64,000 bases of DNA from Mallotus nudiflorus (GCA_947683625.1 CANTUR010000536.1:62001-126000); one strand, 5' to 3'. Positions 34,598 through 46,518 are shown, numbered from the stretch's first letter. Notes: generated by a model not told the origin, from the letters alone. Made by a program: numbers and translations.

Positions 34598-35627
34598 TTC
34601 TGTAGAATTTTCGGTAGAATTCTTGTAAAACGTGATATACGGTCGAATTCTGATTCTAATTCTGTGTCTAAGATTCTAGATCGAGTCTTTAGAATTTTCG
34701 TTAGATTTATTCTGATTTCATGTTGTCATTTGTTTATTTAGTTGCACCGAGATCGAGGCCTAATGGACCAGACCCATCTCGTGGAGCACAATAACAGTGA
34801 GTTGTTATTTTATATATATATGTTTTAGGGTGCATGTTTTAGAAATGTATGTTTTCATTGTATAAAATATGCATATATAGTTTAATCATTACTTAGGTTT
34901 ATTTAGGTATATTTCCGGTATATTTTCGATATATTTCCAAATTATATGCATGTTTTATTATGAATTTATACTTAAATTGTTTTAAGTATATTTATAGTTT
35001 ATTTCCAGTTTATTTTGGAACTATATTGGATTTATTTGACATATATATACTCGAAATATACTTGGTTTACTTTGGTATATTTCTAGTATATATATGGTTT
35101 ATGTTGTTATTTTATTCAATTACATGCATCATTTATTTATGAATGTATGTTTTATATAATAAATGAAGGATATCAATAGAACGTGCTACCTAGTGGACAG
35201 CACTAGGATTGAGTACATACCGGTACGACGATAGAATTTAAGTTAAATTACTAACCTATTTGTGGATGTTGATTGGATTGATTGATTTGATGTGTGATAT
35301 GATTTGGGAGTGTGATTGCTGGAGCTCGATTGACTAAGTGCCTCGGGGCCAATCACACTGACAATCAGACTGTTGGAGCTTGGTTGACTTAGTGTCTTAG
35401 GGTCAGTCTACTATCCAAATGGAACAAGTGAATTTATTTGGAATAAGTGAGCCTGTATGGCTAGAGTGTTGTCTAACACTGTTTAAGGTTGCGATTTTCT
35501 AGGGTTCTATTTGATCCTTCATATACGGATGTATTTTCTTAATATGTATATAAAATGATTTTGCTGCATCTGTGTGATTTTGCTTGTATATATATTTATT
35601 ATATATATACTATTGACTGTGTGTATT
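34598..35627 (+). repeat. Tekay-family LTR copy 2, segment b
   Basis: It continues copy 2 after the duplicated ggagg, from ttctgtagaattttcgg to actgtgtgtatt, where copy 5 begins. It contains the tandem hairpin pair near 35310-35410. The open stretch 34960-35142 is AT-rich LTR sequence and not a gene. Confidence 0.85.
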
Positions 35628-36019
35628 TGTATGTAATATCGCGTGTTTTTTAAAATAGTTTTACACTGTACCGGGATATACAGTGTTAATAATTTATGTA
35701 TATATATTACGATATTTTCATGAGTTGATATGTATTTAAAACCTATTTTAAATATTATGTATTATTTATAGTGTTTTACGTAAAATTTTCCCGGGACTTG
35801 CATTTTCGGAAAAATTTTCACGTAAACAATGTATTATTAATTATTTTAAATGTATTTTCGGACTTGCATGAACTCATACGTATTTTTAAAATACTAAATA
35901 AAGCCTATGTGTGTGTATATTTATTTAATTAGGGTTTAATGTATTACCCTAATATTTTATTATTTATTTATTAATTTATTGTTATTTACTATTAAATTAT
36001 TAAAATTATTTTATTATTA

Positions 36020-36132
36020 TTTAATTATTTTATTTTTTTTCTTTCTTTTTCTTTCTTTTTTCTTTTTTCTTTTCTTTTTCTTTTCCTTTTCTTTTCTTTC
36101 TTTTTCTTTTTCTTCTTCTTCTTCTTCCTTCC
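36020..36132. repeat. Polypyrimidine (CTTTT/CTT)n tract in LTR copy 4
   Basis: Over 100 bases of almost only t and c, mainly ctttt and ctt words. The same position in reverse copy 3 (34135-34190) holds a matching gaaaa tract, while other copies are short here. This indicates slippage expansion. Confidence 0.9.
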
Positions 36133-37558
36133 CTCCCGTGCGCCCGACTCCCTTCCCTCCCACTGCAACTCCGGTCACCTACCATCGGTGTGCCTCCCGG
36201 CTTGCCACCGTCGTTCCCAGCCGTCCCTTGCCGCCAGCAGCTCCCTTCCCCGGTGCCGGCAGCCCCTGTTTTCCATTTTTGGCCGAAATCTTCCCTTTGC
36301 CGTTTCTCCCATTTTTAGCCACCGTTTTCGACACCGCCGGTCTCTTTATTCTCCTTAAGCTCCGATGAGTGTGATTCTAGCTTTGGTTTGAGCTTAAATG
36401 GTCTAGATTTGCTTAGGTTTCGAATTTTCCAATTCGGTCACATTAGGGTTTTTAATTTTTTTGAGCTTCGAATTAATTGATTCATGGAAACTCCCTTCAC
36501 AAACGTTGTTCCTAGTATCTTAATCTACATGTACGAATTTTTGTGGAATTTTTGGAGATTTTTTGGATTTTTGGGTATTTTTGAATATTTTAATATTATT
36601 TTCTAATTTTCGGAAATTAATTATTTAAATTATGAAATTGGAGTTTATGGTTAAATTAGGTGTTTAAATGAATTATAGGAATTTATTTGGAATTTTTATG
36701 AATTTCTAAGAATTTATTTTGAATTATTGAAGTTTATGGAATTTTGGGAAAATTAGGTTAAATGTGTTTTTATTTGAATTTAATTGGTTAATTGAGTTTA
36801 ATTATTGATATTATTGATAAATATGTTGAGAAAATTAATTTTGGATAATTGTATAATTTTTGGTGAATTTTTGAAGTAATTTAAGTATATTTATATATAT
36901 AGGGGTATTTTGGTAATTTTACCCTAAATTGTCTAAAAATGTAATTTAATTGGTTTTAATAGTTATTTAAGATATAAAAATGATTTCTACAAATTATTTA
37001 GTATTTTTAACTAATTAAAACTATTTTTCGTGAATTATTTTCAATTATATATATAATATACGATTTTTCTAATAAAATGATTTTTTATCGGTTTTTAATG
37101 TGTTTAAAGGTTAATTATGTAATTTATACTTATAAAATGAATTTCTATGTTATAAGGGTATTTTTGGTATTTTCAAAATTTTTCTGTGTTTGTGAACCTC
37201 GATCGGTAGATTGTAGTCTGGAGTCCGACCGAGGGGTTGTGGATTTGTGTTGAGGCTATTTTTTCGAAATGTATTTCCTTGCAGGGTCGGCTCTACTCTT
37301 TTGAGTAGACAGATGTCCGTTTTACAGGGGAGGTTCTGTCGGATTTTCGATAGAATTCTCGTAAAACGTGATATCCGGTCGAACCCTAATTCCTGATTCT
37401 GTATTTAATACTCTAGATCGAATTCTAGGATTTCTGTTAGGTTTATTCTAATGTCGGTTATTTATTGCTTGTTTAGTTGCGCCGAGACCGAGGCCTAGTG
37501 GACCAGGCCCGTCGGATCCATCTCGTGGAGCGCACAAGGTGAGTTACTATACTATATA

Positions 37559-40500
37559 TGTCACGACCCAAAACAGGGGCCATGACCGGCGCTAGGGAAC
37601 GGGAATTCTTTCGAATCCGGAACCCGTAGCAAGCCTAAAAATAAAATAAAGCATGCCACAATAACAATAAAAATATAATATGCAGCGGAAATAAAAATCA
37701 TAATATCATTATATTATCCATATCAACTGGATATAAATAAAAATCTCATCTCATACATAAAATCTTTTTAATACAATCCAGTTTTAACATAATATATCTC
37801 CTTTAAAATAAAGTACATGAAATCCAATACTATAATTCATAACTACTGCAGTGTCTAGATAAAATCAATAAGACTCAAGTAGACAATTTACATAAAGAAG
37901 CCGGGGCGGAAGAAATCCGGCGTATCGACCTGCTACTGAGGTCTGAGGAAGTTGACTCTCCTGAAAAATAGTCAACGGAGGGGAGTCAGACCTCACTGAG
38001 TGAATTACTATAATATATATACATACACACTAAGTGATAATGCATACAGTCAACAGTATATATATATCTAATATATATACAGGCAAATACACACAAATGC
38101 AGAAAAATCATTTTTATATATTTTACTGAAAAATCCCAATTTATGAAGGATCACATAGAACCCTAGAATATCGCAACCTCAGAAAATAGTGTTAAACAAC
38201 ACTCTGGCCATACAGGCTCACTTATTCCAAATATATCCACTTAATCCATTTGGACAGTAGACTGGCCCCGAGACACTAAGTCAACCGAGCTCCAGCAGTC
38301 TGACTGCCAATGTGATTGGCCCCGAGACACTTGGTCAACCGAGCTCCAGCAATCACACCCAAACCACATCTCACATATCAATAATCATAATCAAATCACT
38401 ATCCACAAATAGTTAGTAATATAGCCTAAAACTATAGGCGTACCGGTACGTACTCGGTCCTAGTGCTGCCCACTAGGTAGCACGTTCTATTGATATCCTT
38501 CATTAATAAATAATAAAACATTCATTCACAAATACGTGGTGCATGAATTTAAATAAATCAACAATATAAACCATATATATACTGGAAATATACCAAACAT
38601 AAACCAGGTATATTTGGAGTATATATATGTCAAATAAATCCAATCAAATCATGAATTAATCTAAAAATATATTTAAAAACATTTTAAATATATTTTATTA
38701 ACAAAACATGTATATAATTTATTATATACCAAAAATATACCAAAAATATACTTGAATATAAATCACATTATTTATGCATATTCAGTCAAAATAAAACATG
38801 CATTTTTCTAAATCATGCATCCTAAGCATATATATATAATATAGTAACTCACCTAATGCGCTCCACGAGACAGGTCCGACGGGCCTGGTCCACTAGCCCT
38901 CGGTCTCGGCGCAACTAAACAAGCAATAAATAACCGACATTAGAATAAACCTAACAGAAATCCTAGAATTCAATCTAGAGTATTAAACACAGAATCGAAA
39001 ATTAGGGTTCGACTGGATATCACGTTTTACGAGAATTTTACCGAAAATCCGGCAGAACCTCCCCTGTAAAACGGACATCTCTCTACTCAAAAGAGTAGAG
39101 CCGACCCTGCAAAGAAACGCACTTCGAAAAACGAGCTCAACACAATCAAAATCCCACGGTCGGACTCCAAACTACAGTCCACCAACCGGAGTCCACAAAC
39201 ACAGAATGATTCCAGATATAACAAAAATATCTTTAAATCACAGAAATACATTTTATAAATAAAAATTACATAATTGACCTTGAAACACTATAAAAACCGA
39301 TTAAAACTCATTTTATTAGAAAAACCGTATATTATATATATAATTGAAAATAATTCACGAAAAATAGTTTTAATTAGTTAAAAATACTAAATATTTTGTA
39401 GAAATCATTTTTATACCTTAAATAAATATTAAAACCAATTAAATTACATTTTTAGACAATTTAGGGTAAAATTACCAAAATACCCCTATATATATAAATA
39501 TACTTAAATTACTTCAAAAATTCACCAAAAATCATACAATTACCCAAAATTAATTTTCTCAACATATTTATCAATAATATTAATAATTAAACCCAATTAA
39601 CCAATTAAATTCAAATAAAAACACAATTAACCTAATTTTCCAAAATCACCTAAACTTCAATAATTAAAAATAAATACTTAGAAATTCATAAAAATTCCAA
39701 ATAAATTCCTATAATTCATTTAAACACCTAATTCAACCATAAACTCCATTTTCATAATTTAAATAATTAATTTCCGAAAATTAGAAAATAATATTAAAAT
39801 ATTCAAAAATACCCAAAAATTCAAACAATCTCCAAAAATTCTACAAAAATTCATACATGTAGATTAAGCTACTAGGAACAACATTTGTGAAGGAAGTTTC
39901 CATGAATCATCCAATTCGAAGCTCAAAAAAATCGAAAACCTTAATAGGCTGAAATTTACAAATCAAAACCTAAGCAATTCTAGACCATTTTAGCTCAAAC
40001 CAAAGCTAGAATAACACTCACCAGAGCTCAAGGAGAAGAAAGAGACTGGCGGTGTCGAAAACGGTGGCCGGAGGAGGGAGAAACGGCGGGTAGCTCGACT
40101 TTCGGCCTCTAAAGCTAATTCCGGCCAAAACTCGTCGGGGAAGGGGCTGCTGGCGGCGGGGAACGGCTGGAGGCGACGGTGGCAAGCCGAGAGGCACACC
40201 GGCGGTGAAGGAACGACAGTTGCAGCGGTGAGGGATGGTGGTCGGGCGTCGGGCGTGGGAAAGAAGAAGAAGAAGGAGAAGGAGTCGGGGGCAAATGTGT
40301 AATTTGGCAAATTCTTTTGATTTTTAATGTATATATGTATATATATATACTTTATACTTTATATTAAAATAATATTAAATTACACACATCAAATATATAC
40401 CACACACATTAAAATATTAATATTTTAATAATTTATACCAAATAAAATTAATTAAATAACAATTAAAACAATTAAATACTTAATAAAATATTAGGGAATT

Positions 40501-40804
40501 AATAAACCCTAATTAAATAAATATACACACACCGACTTTATTTAATAATTTAAAAATATGTATGAGTTCATGCAAGTCCGTAAATACCTTTAAAATAATT
40601 AATAATACATTGTTTACGTGAAAATTTCCCCGAAAATGCAAGTCCCGGGAAAATTTTACGTAAAACACTGAAAATAATACACAATAATTAAAATAGGTTT
40701 TAAATACATATTAACTCGTAAAAATATCACATATATATTCAAAATTATTGACACTGCATATCCCGGTACAGTGTAAAAATATTTTAAAAACACGGGATAT
40801 TACA
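37559..40804 (-). repeat. 3' LTR of the complete Tekay-type element
   Basis: 3,246 bp, from tgtcacgacc to gggatattaca on the plus strand. It is nearly identical to 45819-49058. The open stretch 39990-40310 (106 codons) is the GC-rich leader island and is not conserved as a protein in other copies. Confidence 0.97.
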
Positions 40805-40820
40805 GTCTTCCCCCCTTACA
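40805..40820 (-). promoter_or_regulatory. Polypurine tract of the complete element
   Basis: On the minus strand tgtaaggggggaagac lies immediately before the 3' LTR start TGTAATATC. It would prime plus-strand DNA synthesis. Confidence 0.9.
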
Positions 40821-40852
40821 AGAATTCATCCCCGAATTCTAAAAAGAAAAGA

Positions 40853-41317
40853 TCAAGAAGGAAAGAGATACGGGTAAGAAGCTCGCATCTCAGCTTCAGT
40901 CTCCCACGTATGCTCTTCAACTCTGTCACTACGCCACAAAACCTTGACCATCGGAATCTGCTTCGATCTCAACTGTCGAACTTGAAAATCTACGATCGCC
41001 ACAGGTTCTTCCACAAACGTCAAATTTTCACTCACTTCTACACTGTCGGGCTGCAACACGTGTGAAGGATCTGAGATATACTTCCTCAACATCGAGATAT
41101 GAAATACTGGATGCACCTGTGACATACTCGGAGGCAAATCCAACCGATATGCAACAGTGCCAATTCTCTCCAGAATCTCAAACGGTCCAATATATCTCGG
41201 TGCTAACTTACCCTTCCTGCCAAATCTCATCACACCCTTCATCGGAGATACTTTCAGAAAAATGAAATCTCCAACCTGAAACTCCACATCTCTACGCCTA
41301 GTATCCGCATAACTCTT
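40853..41317 (-). CDS. Integrase C-terminus with chromodomain (after second amber codon)
   Basis: This is the same frame as the upstream pol, continuing after the TAG at 41318-41320. It opens KSYADTRRRD then VEFQVGDFIFLKVSPMKG, followed by the GPY/F-type module (YIGPFEILERIGTVAYRLDL, about residues 32-51 counting from 41287). It ends in a chromodomain-like segment (VKVLWRSDRVEEHTWETEAE near residues 114-133, ending YPYLFPS). Such C-terminal chromodomains define plant chromoviruses and are thought to steer integration toward marked heterochromatin. The usual aromatic cage is only partly visible, as in Tekay/Del elements. The stop lies about 50 bp before the 3' LTR. Confidence 0.9.
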   Translation of the reverse strand, partial: KSYADTRRRDVEFQVGDFIFLKVSPMKGVMRFGRKGKLAPRYIGPFEILERIGTVAYRLDLPPSMSQVHPVFHISMLRKYISDPSHVLQPDSVEVSENLTFVEEPVAIVDFQVRQLRSKQIPMVKVLWRSDRVEEHTWETEAEMRASYPYLFPS

Positions 41318-44300
41318 CTATCTACTAACTGCGGTCTCTAAACTACGCTTGATCACGGCGACTTTCTCTGCAGCATCCTGAACCATCTCTGGTCCAGTCA
41401 AAGCTCTCTCACCAATCTCATCCCAACTCAATGGGGATCTACACTTCCTTCCATACAACGCTTCATATGGTGCCATGCCAATACTGCTATGGTAGCTGTT
41501 ATTATATGCAAACTCAACAAGCGACAAATGATCATCCCAGCTACCTCCCAAATCCAAGACACACATCCTCAACATATCTTCCAGTGTCTGGATCGTCCTC
41601 TCAGACTGACCGTCTGTCTGAGGATGAAAAGCAGTACTGAAATCCAACCTAGTGCCCATCGCTTCCTGCAACTTCTGCCAAAAATGAGAAGTAAACACCG
41701 AACCTCTATCTGACACAATGGACACAGGTACTCCATGAAGGCACACAATATGCTTCACATACAACTTCGCCAATCTAGCAACTGAATATGTGGCTTTCAC
41801 AGGCAAGAAATGTGCAGACTTCGTCAACCTATCTACAATCACCCAGATGGAATCGTATCCATCCTTCGAACGAGGTAAACCGACCACAAAATCCATAGCT
41901 ATCATTTCCCACTTCCACTCGGGAATAGGAAGAGGTTGAAGCTTCCCAGAAGGCTTCTGATGTTCGGCTTTCACTTGCTGACACGTCAAGCACTTAGCAA
42001 CATAATCAGCAACATCCTTCTTCAATCCATCCCACCAGTATAAATCTCTGATACTGTGGTACATCTTAGTAACACCTGGATGAACGCTGTAGGCTGTAGA
42101 ATGTGCTTCCTCTAAGATCTCTTCTCTCAAATCATCCACATCAGGAACACACAATCTACCACTGATCCACAACACACCATCATCATCGAGTGTGAAATCA
42201 GTGAACTTCCCTGCTCTGACATTCTCTGCAAGCTCTTCTAGAATAGGATCTCGGCTCTGAGCTACTTTAATCCTATCCCTCAGTACAGATCGTACTTTAA
42301 ACTGAGCTAACAGTCCACCTGATCTACTGATCTTCATCATCAGACCTTGATCCACCATCAGATGCAATTCCTGGATCAATGATCTCCTCTCAACACTGAT
42401 GTGAGCAAGACTACCTGAGGACTTCCTACTCAAGGCATCTGCTACCACAATAGCTTTACCCGGATGGTAAAGAATCTCGCAATCATAGTCCTTCAACAGT
42501 TCCAACCATCTTCTCTGCCTCAGATTCAAATCTCGCTGCTGGAAAATGTACTTAAGGCTCTTGTGATCAGTAAATATCTCACAAGTCACCCCGTACAGAT
42601 AATGTCTCCAAATCTTCAAAGCAAAGATCACTGCAGCCATCTCCAGATCATGTGTGGGATAGTTCTGCTCATGCTTCTTCAACTGCCTCGAAGCATAGGC
42701 TATCACCCTTCCATTCTGCATCAACACACAACCAAGACCAATTCTAGAGGCATCACAGTAAACTGTGAACTTATCCACACTATTAGGCAAAGCTAATACT
42801 GGCGCTGTGGTCAACTTCTCCTTCAACAACTGAAAACTACTCTCACAAGCTTCTGACCACTCAAATCTAACATTCTTCTGAGTCAAGCGAGTCATAGGGG
42901 CTGCAATCCTGGAAAAATCCTGCACAAATCGCCTATAATACCCGGCTAAACCCAGAAAACTCCGAATCTCAGTAACTGAAGTAGGTCTAGGCCATTCAAA
43001 CACTGCCTCAACCTTCTGTGGATCAACCTGAATACCTTCTTTAGACACTATGTGTCCAAGAAAAGAAACACTCTCCATCCAGAAATCACACTTCGAGAAT
43101 TTAGCATAAAGCTGATGATCTCTCAGTGTCTGTAGTACAATCCTCAAATGATATACGTGCTCTTCCATACTCCTCGAATATACTAGTATATCATCAATGA
43201 AGACTACTACAAACTGATCCACATACGATCTGAATACTCTGTTCATCAGGTCCATAAAAGCTGCTGGTGCATTAGTCAAACCAAAAGACATCACCAGAAA
43301 CTCATAATGACCATATCGAGTGCGGAACGCTGTCTTAGGAATATCAGCTTCACTAATCCGCAGCTGATGATAACCTGACCTCAAGTCGACCTTAGAAAAG
43401 AATTGTGCACCCTGGAGCTGATCAAACAAATCATCTATCCTCGGGAGAGGATACTTGTTCTTCACTGTCACCTTATTCAACTCTCTATAGTCAATGCACA
43501 GTCTCAGGGTACCATCCTTCTTCTTCACAAACAGGACTGGTGCACCCCAAGGGGAAACACTAGGTCTGATAAAACCTTTATCCAACAACTCTTGCAATTG
43601 CTCCTTTAACTCTCTCAACTCTGCAGGAGCCATACGATAAGGTGGCATAGATATAGGAGTAGTACCTGGAACCACATCTATACAGAACTCAATCTCTCTA
43701 TGAGGTGGTAAACCTGGCAACTCCTCGGGAAAAACATCAGGAAACTCACAAGCAACAGGAACATCTGTGAGTGACAACTTCTCCACTGACGTATCCCTGA
43801 CCAATGCCAAATACCCCTGACAACCTTTCCTCAACAACTTCCTAGCTGATATAGCAGAAATAAGATTCTGAGGTGCTGAACTCCTATCACCAACAAACTT
43901 AAATTCTACTTTACCAGGAATTCTAAAAATCACCTCCTTATTCCTGCAATCTACCACGGCAAAGTGCTGAGATAACCAATCCATTCCCAAAATAACATCA
44001 AACTCCATCACATCCAACAAAATCAAATCGGTGGATAATTCTCTATCTCCCACGAGAACTGGACAACCAGAAAGAACAATATCGGCGTCCAAGGAATCGC
44101 TCAGAGGAGTGGCAACAGACAAAGGAAAAGCCATCCTCGAAGCTTGCCAACAAGATTTAGAAGCAGAAATAGGAGAAACAAACGAATGCGTGGCACCCGG
44201 ATCAAACAAAACCAAAGCATCCAGGTAACAAACAGAAAGAATACCTGCCACGACTGCATTAGATGCCTGAGCATCCAGCTGAGTCAGATGGAAGACTCTA

Positions 44301-44737
44301 GCCTGACCTCGACCTCCCTGCTGACTGGTAGAAGCCTGGCCAACACCTCTAGCACCTCCTCTAGTACCTCTACCATGACTCTGCTGTGGAACAAACTGAG
44401 TAGAACTCTGATGCTGGGCTGGTGGCAACTGAAATGGCATGGGTGCTGCACTAGCAATCGACTGCTGTGGGAATCGCGGAATCTGCTGCTGCTGATACCC
44501 AGAATAAGGACACGATCTGGCAAAATGTCCTGTCTGTCCGCATCTGAAGCATGTCAGTGGTGTCAGATAACACGGTCCCTGATGGACTCTACCACAAGTC
44601 TGACAAACACTGGCCGCTGATCCAGAACTACGACCACTGCTGTTGCTCGAAGCACCTGACCCAAATCTGAACGATCTACGCTGACCTCTACGGCCATGTC
44701 TACTGCTCCGATGCACTCGCTGCTGCTGTCTCTGACT
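41318..44737 (-). CDS. Pol: nucleocapsid knuckle, protease, RT, RNase H, integrase
   Basis: Continuous frame between two amber codons; numbering is from the Met at 44716. An incomplete knuckle (CQTCGRVHQGPC, 38-49) precedes a standard CCHC knuckle (CFRCGQTGHFARSC, 56-69). Protease has the DPGATHSF active site at 172-179, Pro replacing the usual Ser/Thr. RT spans about 345-640 with FIDD at 506-509 in place of the commoner YxDD. RNase H carries D655, E692, D717 and D760. Integrase has H872, H879, C909 and C912 of the zinc site and D942, D1003 and E1039 of the catalytic triad. All catalytic residues look intact. The frame ends at TAG 41318-41320 in the context SR*KSYAD, where related proteins usually have Gln. 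Confidence 0.97.
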   Translation of the reverse strand, partial: SQRQQQRVHRSSRHGRRGQRRSFRFGSGASSNSSGRSSGSAASVCQTCGRVHQGPCYLTPLTCFRCGQTGHFARSCPYSGYQQQQIPRFPQQSIASAAPMPFQLPPAQHQSSTQFVPQQSHGRGTRGGARGVGQASTSQQGGRGQARVFHLTQLDAQASNAVVAGILSVCYLDALVLFDPGATHSFVSPISASKSCWQASRMAFPLSVATPLSDSLDADIVLSGCPVLVGDRELSTDLILLDVMEFDVILGMDWLSQHFAVVDCRNKEVIFRIPGKVEFKFVGDRSSAPQNLISAISARKLLRKGCQGYLALVRDTSVEKLSLTDVPVACEFPDVFPEELPGLPPHREIEFCIDVVPGTTPISMPPYRMAPAELRELKEQLQELLDKGFIRPSVSPWGAPVLFVKKKDGTLRLCIDYRELNKVTVKNKYPLPRIDDLFDQLQGAQFFSKVDLRSGYHQLRISEADIPKTAFRTRYGHYEFLVMSFGLTNAPAAFMDLMNRVFRSYVDQFVVVFIDDILVYSRSMEEHVYHLRIVLQTLRDHQLYAKFSKCDFWMESVSFLGHIVSKEGIQVDPQKVEAVFEWPRPTSVTEIRSFLGLAGYYRRFVQDFSRIAAPMTRLTQKNVRFEWSEACESSFQLLKEKLTTAPVLALPNSVDKFTVYCDASRIGLGCVLMQNGRVIAYASRQLKKHEQNYPTHDLEMAAVIFALKIWRHYLYGVTCEIFTDHKSLKYIFQQRDLNLRQRRWLELLKDYDCEILYHPGKAIVVADALSRKSSGSLAHISVERRSLIQELHLMVDQGLMMKISRSGGLLAQFKVRSVLRDRIKVAQSRDPILEELAENVRAGKFTDFTLDDDGVLWISGRLCVPDVDDLREEILEEAHSTAYSVHPGVTKMYHSIRDLYWWDGLKKDVADYVAKCLTCQQVKAEHQKPSGKLQPLPIPEWKWEMIAMDFVVGLPRSKDGYDSIWVIVDRLTKSAHFLPVKATYSVARLAKLYVKHIVCLHGVPVSIVSDRGSVFTSHFWQKLQEAMGTRLDFSTAFHPQTDGQSERTIQTLEDMLRMCVLDLGGSWDDHLSLVEFAYNNSYHSSIGMAPYEALYGRKCRSPLSWDEIGERALTGPEMVQDAAEKVAVIKRSLETAVSR

Positions 44738-45604
44738 CTACTGAGTCGAACCTCGCTGCTGACTACTCGAACCAACATGAAAACTCGAATATGGAGTAGC
44801 CTGCAATCCACTCGACTGAACTCCCAACTGGTAATAATCAGGCATCGCTCCCTGCCTAACTAATCTCAGCTCGATCTCCTTAGCTAGCTCAATCACAGAC
44901 TCCAGAGTAAGACCTGCTGTGGGCATACCAGTAAAAGCTGAACCCAAACCAGTAACATAGGTAGTAACCGCGAAATACTGATCTCGCATCAGATCCTCAA
45001 CATATCTACCCAGACGAAGAAACTCTCGGGTATACTCCTCTACCGATCGATCTCCACGAGAAATACTGGTCAATCGAAGACGATAGCTCAAACGAAGAGG
45101 CTCTGGATAAAATCTCCTCATGAATCGCTCTCGAAACTGAGCCCATGTCATCGTCATCATATAAGGCTGGATCATCTGAATAAACCAATCCAAGGCTGGT
45201 CCCTCGACAGACAACTCAACAATCATGATCCTCTGGTACTCGGTATGAGCAGTCTGAGTCCTAGTCTCAATCGCATGCAGAAAATCTAAAGGATCAGACG
45301 TACCATCAAAAGCAATCCTGCCAACTCTGGCATAGAACAAAGCTGCCTCAGGGTCAGACATACCCTGCTGATAGGCAGGCTGAACAGGCTGAACAACTGG
45401 AGGAACAGGAACATCAAACTCAGGCTCAACAGGCTCCTCGTCCTGTAACTCTCTCTGCCTACGGCGACCTGCCGCTCCTCGAGGTCTACCCCTGCCACGA
45501 CCTCTACGCCTAACTGGCGGCTCAGGAGGTAAAACCTCATCCTGAAAAGACTCATCATCCTCGGCCTCAACGACCGGTGGAGCGACACGCGCTCGCCTCC
45601 TCAT
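44738..45604 (-). CDS. Gag capsid part, ending at first amber codon
   Basis: It opens at an ATG (45604-45602) about 200 bp after the primer site. Residues 1-60 are Arg-rich and acidic stretches (RRRGRGRGRPRGAAGRRRQR), and about 95-205 form the retrotransposon Gag domain (FLHAIETRTQTAHTEYQRIM ... WAQFRERFMRRFYP ... SVEEYTREFLRLGRYV). It stops at TAG 44738-44740 after STQ. The next codons in frame are SQRQQQRVHRSS and then the zinc knuckle, so the stop falls inside Gag and not at a Gag-Pol border. A CAG-to-TAG change in a Gln-rich linker explains it best. Programmed read-through is less likely. Gag would build the virus-like particle. Confidence 0.93.
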   Translation of the reverse strand: MRRRARVAPPVVEAEDDESFQDEVLPPEPPVRRRGRGRGRPRGAAGRRRQRELQDEEPVEPEFDVPVPPVVQPVQPAYQQGMSDPEAALFYARVGRIAFDGTSDPLDFLHAIETRTQTAHTEYQRIMIVELSVEGPALDWFIQMIQPYMMTMTWAQFRERFMRRFYPEPLRLSYRLRLTSISRGDRSVEEYTREFLRLGRYVEDLMRDQYFAVTTYVTGLGSAFTGMPTAGLTLESVIELAKEIELRLVRQGAMPDYYQLGVQSSGLQATPYSSFHVGSSSQQRGSTQ

Positions 45605-45802
45605 TCTGAAAAGACAAACGGAAAGATTCAGACAAAACAGACAACGGAGGAATAACGCTGAAAACTACAGCAAGGAATACTCATCAAGACATACTCAAAC
45701 CTAATACACTGCAGTAGTCCAACAGAAAACACAACTTTAAAACTAGGGCCACAACTCACATAACTAAGCCCTGACACAGAACTCCACTCTGATACGAACT
45801 TC
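45605..45802 (-). other. Untranslated leader between PBS and gag
   Basis: Roughly 200 bp upstream of the gag ATG. It holds two further degenerate repeats of the primer-site sequence next to the PBS. No upstream gene is present; the open frame 45628-45843 crosses the LTR boundary and is not conserved. Confidence 0.7.
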
Positions 45803-45814
45803 GCTCTGATACCA
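45803..45814 (-). promoter_or_regulatory. Primer binding site (initiator tRNA-Met) of the complete element
   Basis: On the minus strand TGGTATCAGAGC, complementary to the 3' end of plant initiator tRNA-Met, lies 4 bases inside the 5' LTR end. Two imperfect repeats follow directly (see findings). Confidence 0.93.
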
Positions 45815-46518
45815 ACTTTGTCAGGACCCAAAACAGGGGCCATGACCGGCGCTAGGGAACGGGAATTCTTTCGAATCCGGAACCCGTAGCAAGCCTAAAA
45901 ATAAAATAAAGCATGCCACAATAACAATTAAAATATAATATGCAGCGAAAATAAAAATCATAATATCATTATATTATCCATATCAACTGGATATAAATAA
46001 AAATCTCATCTCATACATAAAATCTTTTTAATACAATCCAGTTTTAACATAATATATCTCCTTTAAAATAAAGTACATGAAATCCAATACTATAATTCAC
46101 AACTACTGCAGTGTCTAGATAAAATCAATAAGACTCAAGTAGACAATTTACATAAAGAAGCCGGGGCGGAAGAAATCCGGCGTATCGACCTGCTACTGAG
46201 GTCTGAGGAAGTTGACTCTCCTGAAAAATAGTCAACGGAGGGGAGTCAGACCTCACTGAGTGAATTACTATAATATATATACATACACACTAAGTGATAA
46301 TGCATACAGTCAACAGTATATATATATCTAATATATATACAGGCAAATACACACAAATGCAGAAAAATCATTTTTATATATTTTACTGAAAAATCCCAAT
46401 TTATGAAGGATCACATAGAATCCTAGAATATCGTAACCTCAGAAAATAGTGTTAAACAACACTCTGGCCATACAGGCTCACTTATTCCAAATATATCCAC
46501 TTAATCCATTTGGACAGT

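Noticed and set aside
39990..40310. 106-codon open frame in the LTR, and its 5' LTR counterpart at 48251-48457
   Set aside because: The two near-identical LTRs give different lengths because of small indels, and other copies break the frame, so it is not kept as a protein. It is better read as a leader island.
44738..44740. Amber codon as a programmed Gag-Pol read-through signal
   Set aside because: It lies before the zinc knuckle, inside Gag, and the following bases lack the known CARYYA-type context; a CAG-to-TAG mutation is simpler.
41431..45588. Many open frames of 60-160 codons overlapping the complete element's gag-pol in other frames
   Set aside because: Shadows of the long coding frame; none has an independent motif.
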